Origin: Lysobacterales bacterium
GTDB lineage: Bacteria > Pseudomonadota > Gammaproteobacteria > Xanthomonadales > Marinicellaceae
Direction: 5' to 3'
DNA: 7,677 nucleotides
Assembly (NCBI GenBank): GCA_026990095.1
Contig: JALSIL010000586.1
Location: forward strand, 1-7,677
Made by a program: the position numbers and the translations under genes. The notes beneath the pieces are model-generated. The model saw only the letters and a list, made by a program, of their open reading frames with translations. It was not told where the DNA came from and ran no database searches. This document shows positions 1 to 6,190 of the stretch, in pieces; position 1 is the stretch's first letter, and each line of letters opens with the position of its first letter.

Positions 1-38
1 ATCAAGCTTGGCGTTTTTCTTTTTTTTCTTTAAAACCC
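1..38. other. T-rich tract downstream of the operon's last gene
   Basis: This stretch beyond the glycosyltransferase stop holds T5-C-T8-C-T3 on the plus strand (14-31), which is a purine run of A and G in the direction of transcription. It therefore lacks the U-tract of an intrinsic terminator for the minus-strand operon, and no hairpin is visible. Transcription may continue leftwards beyond the window. Confidence 0.4.
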
Positions 39-1697
39 TCAATGGCTAGAGTAAACACTGTGCTTTTTATTGTCGGGGTTGCACTTAGTATTGGAAAAAA
101 GCAGCCACTTAGTCTTATGAAATGAATCGTAATCTAAGCTGTTTTCAGGTTTAAAACACGCATTTAAAAAATCTCTATTCACCAATAAATAACGCTTTTG
201 TTTTGCATGAATCCAACTAATTGCAGCCTGTTGTTGTTCTTTTTTTGGGTGATGATGACCAAAATGTGTGGTTTTCCAATGCGTATGCAATAGCAATTTT
301 TCACGCATACCAACCAAACCAAGTTCTGCATCTTTAGGAATGACATTTGCTAGAGCCGCCATCATCGGCTGGGTGCTCATGGCCTTATCGGCTAATGGTG
401 CTGCCCACAAGCTGTAACTTAACCACAGACCAACAATATAAACAGAGTACATTTTGAAGGCATTTGTGCGTAAAACGGCAACGGTAATCAACCCAAACAC
501 TCCAAGAAAAGTCATCCAATACCACAGATTAACAAAATATTTAGCAGTTAGTTGACTAATTTTTTCAACTTCAAACACTCCCGCAAAACCAATCAAACAA
601 AATATAACTGATAACATAAGCACTAATGCAACTAATATTCGCTGTATAGTTTTATTCGCTATTAACTGTTCAAAAAAGGGTGCAACGATTAACACAAACA
701 TCGGTAGAATTGGCAACATGTATTCGGCACGTTTACCTTTAGATAAACTAAAAAAGAAAACCACAAAAACCACCATAGCTAAAGGGTAAATAATGCGTCT
801 GTCTTTATCTTTAAAAGCCTGTTTTATCGGCTTAATCAACCAAGGAATAAACAAACTCAAAGGCAACCAAAACAACGGAATTACCTCAAGTACATAATAA
901 TAAAATGGCTGCAAATGTGCCCACGATTTGGCGTATCGGTTAACCGTTTGCTTGAGTAAAATATTATCACGATAGGCCAATACATCAGGTGTTGGATTGT
1001 TTTCCACCTGAATTAACATAGGTATCAACCACAGTGAAACAGCAAAAAGTAAAAAGAACAGTCCTGCAAACCACTTGAGTAATTGCTTGTTATTTTTATC
1101 ATACCAAGCAGGTGAAACAATGATTAAGCCAAACAGCATCAGCACAGACAAAAACCCCACACCTTTGGTAATAATTCCCATGCCCATGGCAAAAAAGGCC
1201 AGATAATACCAACGCCAAGCAGGGCCAAGTATCAGATGCCGCAATAAACCATAAGACCCAAGCATTACCCAAAAAGCCACAGGAGCGTCCAGTTGGCCAC
1301 TCTTGGCTTGCAAAATAAAGTGCAAAGTAATGGCTAATAAAAACCCTGCATACAATCCAATTTTAGGGTTGTATAATCGCTTGGCAATATCGACAGTCAT
1401 CCACATAGTTAGCATGGATAAGATGGCCGAAGGCAATAAAAAGGCAATTTTTAAATTACCCAACAAGCCATAAAACAACAAAATCATCCACATCACCATC
1501 GGTGGTTTATCTGGATAAATTTCTCCACCGCGGTGTGGAAAAAACCAATTGCCCGTCTCCCACATTTCCTTCGCCATCAAAGCAAACCGCGGTTCATCAG
1601 GCGGCCAAGGATCGCGTAAGCCGATTCCCGCTAGGATAACAATGGCGGTGATGGCGAAAAGCCAACAAGTGTATTCTTTAATATTAATTTCATTCAT
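39..1697 (-). CDS. ArnT/PMT-like integral membrane glycosyltransferase
   Basis: This 552-residue, very hydrophobic protein belongs to the GT-C glycosyltransferases of the ArnT/PMT (GT39/GT83-like) type, which transfer a sugar from a polyprenyl-phosphate donor to an acceptor on the outer face of the inner membrane. Seen in the sequence: a first membrane segment (about residues 10-27), then the acidic loop DPWPPDEPRF (29-38) whose D34/E35 sit where family members carry the catalytic acidic residue, then GGEIYPDKPP (57-66), also typical of the first periplasmic loop. About ten further hydrophobic segments follow, and a mostly soluble tail from about residue 445. I chose the ATG at 1697 over a TTG at 1709: the ATG has a GGAA about 6 nt upstream and makes a 4-nt ATGA overlap with the preceding gene, whereas the TTG overlaps that same GGAA. 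Donor and acceptor cannot be told from sequence; lipid A or another surface glycan is possible. It is the last gene of the operon and has no obvious link to restriction. Confidence 0.88.
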   Translation of the reverse strand: MNEINIKEYTCWLFAITAIVILAGIGLRDPWPPDEPRFALMAKEMWETGNWFFPHRGGEIYPDKPPMVMWMILLFYGLLGNLKIAFLLPSAILSMLTMWMTVDIAKRLYNPKIGLYAGFLLAITLHFILQAKSGQLDAPVAFWVMLGSYGLLRHLILGPAWRWYYLAFFAMGMGIITKGVGFLSVLMLFGLIIVSPAWYDKNNKQLLKWFAGLFFLLFAVSLWLIPMLIQVENNPTPDVLAYRDNILLKQTVNRYAKSWAHLQPFYYYVLEVIPLFWLPLSLFIPWLIKPIKQAFKDKDRRIIYPLAMVVFVVFFFSLSKGKRAEYMLPILPMFVLIVAPFFEQLIANKTIQRILVALVLMLSVIFCLIGFAGVFEVEKISQLTAKYFVNLWYWMTFLGVFGLITVAVLRTNAFKMYSVYIVGLWLSYSLWAAPLADKAMSTQPMMAALANVIPKDAELGLVGMREKLLLHTHWKTTHFGHHHPKKEQQQAAISWIHAKQKRYLLVNRDFLNACFKPENSLDYDSFHKTKWLLFSNTKCNPDNKKHSVYSSH

Positions 1698-3052
1698 AAA
1701 ATTTTCCAATGGCCACCTTTATCTGCACCAACTCGTTGGATACGTTTCTTTTGCTTAAGATTTGAGAGTTGTTTTTCAATTGCACGCGAACTAATCCCCA
1801 CTTTTTGTGATAATTCTGCAATCGTTATTTTATGGTTGTTAGTAATCAGTCTAATAATTTTCTCCGAACTTTTCTCCGAACTTGTTAATGGAACAATCGT
1901 TTTAAAAGTATCTCCTTCAATAAACTCAGGCTTGGTATATTTATTATACAATTCACAAAATTTGAAAGTGTTTCTAACACCCGAACCCAGCTCTTCAACC
2001 CAACCAATTTCTTTAAATAATTTTGCAATCATCGGATTTTTAGGAAAGGGTGAGAAATTATTCGGGTCAATTTTGCCCATAGTATGTGGTTTATTCCAGT
2101 TTTCGCTATAGACTTTATCTTTTTCTATAATCAGTTTTGCAGGAAAAGCATTGGTAAATTCCCTATGAATAAGCAAATTTCCAATCATTTCACGGAATAA
2201 ATGATCCCGAATACTAATACGCTGATCACCATCCAAATAAAATTTATCGGGCAAATGTTTACCGATAAAACCCATTAGCCTTTCATAACTTTCGATTAAA
2301 TTAGTCCTTATATCATCTCTGTCATCATACCTATCGGTGTTATCAATTCGTAGAATTGCATCTGTCTTATGATGCGGCAATACATTTTGGATTAACTCAT
2401 CGGTACCAAACAATAAAGCTGCTGCCAAAGTATAGCCGTATTTATTTGTTTGCAAATCTTTTTTATATAAGCCAGCTGATTTCAATAAATCACTGTCAGA
2501 TAATTCAACCCAAGGGTGATTGGGACGTTGGTTTTTCACCAAAGCTCGCACCCTTGAAAATAACGAAGGCTTAAAGTCTGCTAGTTCTATATTAGAGAAA
2601 ACCAGATTTTCGCTATAAGACTGTTGCTTGCGTAGATACATTTGTGCCACATGACTCGATTGAGCCGTTACATCAAAATCGCCATCTTCATTGCGATCAT
2701 ATATCTTTCCAACGCAATGATGTACTTGAGAACTTTCTGGAACATGAATAACAATAGTGATTTTACCCTCAATTTCAACAACTTTAGGAGATAAATAATA
2801 GGGTGGATTAAGTTTTTGAGAATTATTGCTTTGAGTGACAATATCATCCAATAGATTTTGCACAGCATCAGCATCAACCCCGACAATCTTGCCACTATCA
2901 TTCACACCTAAAATCAAATACCCGCCACTGCGATTTAAAAAAGCACAAATAGACTCAAACACATCTTTATTGAGCTTGTTTTTGGCAGTTTTAAACTCAG
3001 TAGTAATGCATTGCCCTTTGATAATAATTTTTTGTATTAGTGTTTTATCCAT
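1694..3052 (-). CDS. AlbA_2 (Schlafen-like) ATP-binding protein with C-terminal winged helix
   Basis: This 452-residue protein has the architecture often labelled 'RecG-like transcriptional regulator' or 'putative DNA-binding/ATP-binding protein'; it has no helicase motifs and is not RecG. Residues about 16-110 are an AlbA_2/Schlafen domain (TEFK at 18-21, FLNRSGGYLILGVND at 38-52). Residues about 245-390 are a GHKL-type HATPase_c_4 domain (EMIGNLLIHREF at 288-299, EELGSGVRN at 353-361). A linker with a duplicated SSEK (391-398) leads to a winged helix-turn-helix at about 396-450 (ITIAELSQKVGISSRAIEKQLSNL). AlbA_2 proteins are variously linked to nucleic-acid binding and transcription control, and Schlafen domains can be nucleases; which applies here is unknown. 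Its ATG overlaps the res stop by one base (TAATG), so it is probably translated by coupling to res. Placement suggests a regulator or accessory effector of the restriction system, which is inference. The length looks complete. Confidence 0.85.
   Translation of the reverse strand: MDKTLIQKIIIKGQCITTEFKTAKNKLNKDVFESICAFLNRSGGYLILGVNDSGKIVGVDADAVQNLLDDIVTQSNNSQKLNPPYYLSPKVVEIEGKITIVIHVPESSQVHHCVGKIYDRNEDGDFDVTAQSSHVAQMYLRKQQSYSENLVFSNIELADFKPSLFSRVRALVKNQRPNHPWVELSDSDLLKSAGLYKKDLQTNKYGYTLAAALLFGTDELIQNVLPHHKTDAILRIDNTDRYDDRDDIRTNLIESYERLMGFIGKHLPDKFYLDGDQRISIRDHLFREMIGNLLIHREFTNAFPAKLIIEKDKVYSENWNKPHTMGKIDPNNFSPFPKNPMIAKLFKEIGWVEELGSGVRNTFKFCELYNKYTKPEFIEGDTFKTIVPLTSSEKSSEKIIRLITNNHKITIAELSQKVGISSRAIEKQLSNLKQKKRIQRVGADKGGHWKIL
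1704..1707 (-). promoter_or_regulatory. Probable ribosome binding site (GGAA) deciding the glycosyltransferase start
   Basis: GGAA lies 6 nt before the ATG at 1697, inside the last codons of the upstream AlbA_2 gene. It is a weak Shine-Dalgarno match, but it favours the ATG at 1697 over the TTG at 1709, whose last base it overlaps. Confidence 0.5.
1858..1883. repeat. 12-bp tandem repeat, about 2.2 copies, in the albA2-like gene
   Basis: The plus-strand unit tttctccgaact occurs twice in direct succession (1859-1870 and 1871-1882), and the period-12 match runs from 1858 to 1883. On the coding strand it encodes the duplicated SSEK at residues 391-398, in the linker between the ATPase-like domain and the winged helix. 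Because the unit is a multiple of three, copy-number change would lengthen or shorten the linker without a frameshift. Confidence 0.9.
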
Positions 3053-5736
3053 TAATCTCGTAACTGCCCTACAGTTTTAACCACTTTAAAATCAACATTG
3101 CTAAACTCATTATAAAGCGCTATACCACACTTGATTTTTAGTTGTTCAGGATTACGTAATTTAGATGTATCTACATATGTATCGCCTGTATCCTTTGTCT
3201 CTGCCACAAAATACAGTTTTAACTCGTCCACATCATCCTCAAGAACCACAGCCCAATCTGGATTGTATTTTCCAATTGGTGTAGGGATTTTAAACCAGTT
3301 AGGTAATTTAAAATAAAACTTAATATCAGGATTTGATTCACAGTCTTTAGCAAACTGGAGCTCTGTTTGTGAGTCAAGAGGCATAAAATCCGAATAAATG
3401 GTCTTATCTTGTTGGTTAATATTAAAACTATATTTATTCAAGTAAACCTCTAACTCTTGGGCTTCAAATAAAGTCATTTCATACTGTGAGTTATTAATCT
3501 GCTGATATTTAATGCCATCAATCATAAAAGCAAATAAAGTTTCTTTAATGGCTTTAGTTGCCAAACTTAAAAACAATTGTGGATTTATCATGATGTCAGT
3601 CATGCGATTGGATTTGAGCAAAATTTGTTGAATAGTTGCACGGGTTAATTCAGTTCTATTTTGAATATAAGCCAATATATCTGGTATGTTCCAAGTGAAA
3701 GTATTATAGGCTTGCGTTCTTTCCCCTATATTTTGGGTTTCTATGCCTTCATCATTAATATTGATTTTGACTTTTGTGGAGCGAATTTTCGGTGCTTGTA
3801 TCGGCTCTAATTCCTCTATGGACTTTGCCGCTTCGACAATCAGTTTATGCGTATCATAATTAACTCTGTAACTTGCCTTCTTGTTGATTTTTTCCCATAT
3901 TTCTAAAAATTTAGGATCAACAGTGAAGCCTTTACGGTAAGTGACCCGTTTGCGTTGATTTTTATTTTTTACTCTGTCTTTAAAACTAACATTACAATCC
4001 TGTGCAATTTCATTTTGCAAAGTTTTGGCAAAATCATCATAGGATTCATTGGCAATAACAGTTAAACGGTTAATGTTTTTATCATAAGTTCGAATGTATT
4101 TATCATCAACACTTGCAACTGCCAAACGCAATCCACGACCAATTTCTTGGCGTTTTTTTAATACTGATTTTGTTTCATTTAAAGTGCAAATTTGAAAAAC
4201 ATTGGGGTTATCCCAGCCTTCTCGTAAGGCAGAATGTGAAAAAATAAAACGCAAGGGTGTATCCAAATCCAATAATTTTTCTTTGTCTTTCAAAATGCGG
4301 CTATAAGTATCAATCGAATCTTTGCTGTTTCTGGATGCCGTGCTTTCTTTGGTGTCTTTAAGTTTGCCCTTTTTATCTTGGGCAAAATAGCCATCGTGAA
4401 TATCAGCAACAGCAAATTTATCTAACTCTTTAAATGCAGGTTTTGCCATGTATTCAAGATAAATTTCCTCAAACCACTGGGCAAATAGCCCTTGACTGGC
4501 ATTGCCCGCTTCATCGTATTGGCGATAATTGGCAACCTTGTCAATAAAAAACAATGACAGAACTTTAATGCCAAGTTTGTTCAGCTTTTTTTCTTTACGC
4601 AAATGTTCTTCAATGGTTTTGCGGATTTGAAATTTCATCACATCTTGTGTCATGCCTCCTTGAGAACCGCCAACATACAGCATATTACCATTGCTAAACA
4701 TCACTGAATCATCACCCAAATCAATACTTTCTACTAAAAAACCCTCTTTGTATATTTCCCTTTGCTTGGACAATTTATATAAGTCATCACCACATTTTGC
4801 CGTCACTTTCTTTTTCTTAACGCCATCTTTGTCATTGCAATTAATAATTAACGTCGCTGTAATGGTGTTTTTGCCTTTCCTATTTATCGAAAGTACCTCA
4901 ATAAAAGCACTGTTATAAGCATCTTCTTCAATAATTGAATCCACCTCAATTTGTTTAACCAAGCCCAAATCATAAGCTTTGACAGGATTAAGGTTATAGA
5001 CTAAATTATAAGCAGTTCTGTGTGTGGCAGAATAACGCAAGGTACATAATGGATTAAGATTTTCAATCGCTTTTATCCTTTTTTCTGTTTCCATGTTTTG
5101 CGGTTCATCCACAATCACAATCGGATTGCATTGTTGAATAAACTCAATCGGCTTTTGACCACTTTCACGTACTTGATTGATAATATTTTCATCTTTGGCA
5201 AAAGAATCAATATTAATCACTAAAATATCAATCACATTATTGCTGGCAAAACTTCTCAAGTTTGAAATTTTCTTGCTGTCATAAACCTGAAAGTTGATTG
5301 AGGCATTATCGTACAAGTTTTGAAAATGTTCATGAGTGATTTGCAGGTTTTTAATCACGCCTTCACGGATAGCCACCGAAGGCACAACAATGACAAATTT
5401 TTTAAAGCCATACAATTGATTTAACTCATAAATACTGCGTAAATACACATAAGTTTTACCCGTACCGGTTTCCATCTCAACAGAAAAGTGCCTACCATCA
5501 AGTTTGCTAGATAAGTCTATTGCATTATTTTTTTGTATGTCCTGCAAGTTGCTCAATAATTGCTCATCCGTTAGATTTAAGTTGTTGGCAACTGCTGAAA
5601 CAAAATTATCGCTGTTTTGTAACCCTTCTTGAAAAGAGAAATTGTCTTTGTCACCACTGTGACCGATAAATAAATCTGTGACAGATTTAATCGCATCCAA
5701 TTGGAACTGTAGGTCTGATTCAAATTCTAGTTTCAT
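3052..5736 (-). CDS. res: Type III restriction enzyme subunit Res
   Basis: This 894-residue protein is the ATP-dependent translocase/nuclease subunit of a type III restriction-modification system; in known systems it acts in complex with Mod on unmethylated sites. Helicase superfamily 2 motifs appear in order: Walker A EMETGTGKTY (87-96), Walker B VDEPQNM (209-215), motif III RYSATH (234-239) and motif VI QEIGRGLRL (530-538). The C-terminal nuclease shows NPDW (825-828) followed by AETK (845-848), giving a PD-(18 residues)-E-T-K arrangement with D827, E846 and K848 as likely catalytic residues. The length is slightly below that of many Res proteins, and every expected motif is present without a frameshift, so it looks functional. 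It starts at an ATG overlapping the RhuM-like gene by 4 nt (ATGA), with AAGG 8 nt upstream inside that gene. Its stop overlaps the AlbA_2 start. That it pairs with the Mod encoded upstream follows from operon position. Confidence 0.96.
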   Translation of the reverse strand: MKLEFESDLQFQLDAIKSVTDLFIGHSGDKDNFSFQEGLQNSDNFVSAVANNLNLTDEQLLSNLQDIQKNNAIDLSSKLDGRHFSVEMETGTGKTYVYLRSIYELNQLYGFKKFVIVVPSVAIREGVIKNLQITHEHFQNLYDNASINFQVYDSKKISNLRSFASNNVIDILVINIDSFAKDENIINQVRESGQKPIEFIQQCNPIVIVDEPQNMETEKRIKAIENLNPLCTLRYSATHRTAYNLVYNLNPVKAYDLGLVKQIEVDSIIEEDAYNSAFIEVLSINRKGKNTITATLIINCNDKDGVKKKKVTAKCGDDLYKLSKQREIYKEGFLVESIDLGDDSVMFSNGNMLYVGGSQGGMTQDVMKFQIRKTIEEHLRKEKKLNKLGIKVLSLFFIDKVANYRQYDEAGNASQGLFAQWFEEIYLEYMAKPAFKELDKFAVADIHDGYFAQDKKGKLKDTKESTASRNSKDSIDTYSRILKDKEKLLDLDTPLRFIFSHSALREGWDNPNVFQICTLNETKSVLKKRQEIGRGLRLAVASVDDKYIRTYDKNINRLTVIANESYDDFAKTLQNEIAQDCNVSFKDRVKNKNQRKRVTYRKGFTVDPKFLEIWEKINKKASYRVNYDTHKLIVEAAKSIEELEPIQAPKIRSTKVKININDEGIETQNIGERTQAYNTFTWNIPDILAYIQNRTELTRATIQQILLKSNRMTDIMINPQLFLSLATKAIKETLFAFMIDGIKYQQINNSQYEMTLFEAQELEVYLNKYSFNINQQDKTIYSDFMPLDSQTELQFAKDCESNPDIKFYFKLPNWFKIPTPIGKYNPDWAVVLEDDVDELKLYFVAETKDTGDTYVDTSKLRNPEQLKIKCGIALYNEFSNVDFKVVKTVGQLRD

Positions 5737-6179
5737 GGTTTCAACCTTTTGAGACCTTGCAATTCGTTAAAGAAATTCATCGAGTTGCCAGTTTTAAACC
5801 TGTCATCATTCAAAGTGAAACCTTTGATAATATACTCTTTTAATCTTTGAGTTGCCCAAATTCTAAATTGTGTTCCTTGTTGAGATTTAACCCGATAACC
5901 AACAGAAATAATGACATCAAGGTTGTAATATTCTAAATTTCTGGTCACTTCCCGGCTACCTTCAACGCGAACTGTTCGGAAATTCCGAACAGTTGTGGAT
6001 CGCACCAATTCTTCTTCTGCAAATATATTGTTAATGTGTTCACTAATGGTTGATTTTACTTTACCGAACAAGTATCCCATTTGCTCTTGCGTTAACCACA
6101 CCGATTCATCCAACAATTGCACATCAAGCTTGATATTGCCATCCGTATTTTTATATAAAATTATTTCTCCCTTATCCAT
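5733..6179 (-). CDS. Short RhuM-family protein (N-terminal module only)
   Basis: This 148-residue protein matches the N-terminal part of the 'virulence protein RhuM' family, whose biochemical role is not established. Seen here: EIILYKNTDGNIKLDVQL (5-22); a helix-turn-helix-like segment WLTQEQMGYLFGKVKSTISEH (28-48); and the family signature YYNLDVIISVGYRVKS (84-99) with GTQFRIWATQRLKEYIIKGF (102-121). Full-length members are, from memory, around 300 residues or more, and the same N-terminal module is also found fused to Fic-type domains. Here the family match fades after residue about 140 and the gene stops as res begins, so the C-terminal half is absent. There is no remnant of it in another frame, because that sequence is the normal Res N-terminus. 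It starts 9 nt after the mod stop with an AGGA ribosome site. It could be a DNA-binding regulator, a remnant kept for coupling, or a deliberate short form. Confidence 0.87.
   Translation of the reverse strand: MDKGEIILYKNTDGNIKLDVQLLDESVWLTQEQMGYLFGKVKSTISEHINNIFAEEELVRSTTVRNFRTVRVEGSREVTRNLEYYNLDVIISVGYRVKSQQGTQFRIWATQRLKEYIIKGFTLNDDRFKTGNSMNFFNELQGLKRLKP
5745..5748 (-). promoter_or_regulatory. Ribosome binding site (AAGG) for res inside the rhuM-like gene
   Basis: AAGG, within an AAAAGG run, lies 8 nt before the res ATG at 5736. It sits in the last codons of the RhuM-like gene and supports the ATGA-overlap start for Res, so res can be initiated directly as well as by coupling. Confidence 0.6.
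5970..5994. repeat. Perfect 25-bp palindrome (12-bp arms, 1-nt centre) within the rhuM-like gene
   Basis: The left arm aactgttcggaa (5970-5981) and the right arm ttccgaacagtt (5983-5994) are exact reverse complements around the single base 5982; symmetry stops on both sides at 5969/5995. It lies wholly inside the coding sequence and covers residues 63-70 (TVRNFRTV), a stretch that still looks like normal family sequence. It could be a protein-binding operator or form a hairpin, or be a by-product of the TVR-NF-RTVR protein repeat. Confidence 0.95.
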
Positions 6180-6186
6180 GGTATTA

Positions 6187-6190
6187 TCCT
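6187..6190 (-). promoter_or_regulatory. Ribosome binding site (AGGA) for the rhuM-like gene
   Basis: AGGA overlaps the TAG stop of mod and lies 7 nt before the ATG at 6179. It supports that start and ties translation of the RhuM-like gene to the end of mod. Confidence 0.6.

Noticed and set aside
1..42. A further gene starting at the TTG near 42 and reading left off the window (LRVLKKKKKNAKLD).
   Set aside because: Only 14 codons are visible, they are dominated by a lysine run from the A-rich tract, and there is no clear ribosome site.
1707..1709. TTG at 1709 as the glycosyltransferase start.
   Set aside because: An ATG four codons later has a usable ribosome site and gives the ATGA overlap seen elsewhere in the operon.
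1694..3052. Calling the AlbA_2 protein an ATP-dependent DNA helicase RecG.
   Set aside because: There are no Walker A or helicase motifs; the label comes from a historical misannotation of this domain architecture.
1549..5000. Several open frames of 60-90 codons on the plus strand, and one of 77 codons on the minus strand at 2668-2901.
   Set aside because: They lie entirely or mostly inside strongly supported genes in other frames, have no recognisable domains and look like shadows.
5970..5994. The palindrome as a LexA/SOS box because it contains CTGT and ACAG.
   Set aside because: The two half-sites are 13 nt apart, not the 8 nt of the enterobacterial LexA box, and it lies deep inside a coding sequence.
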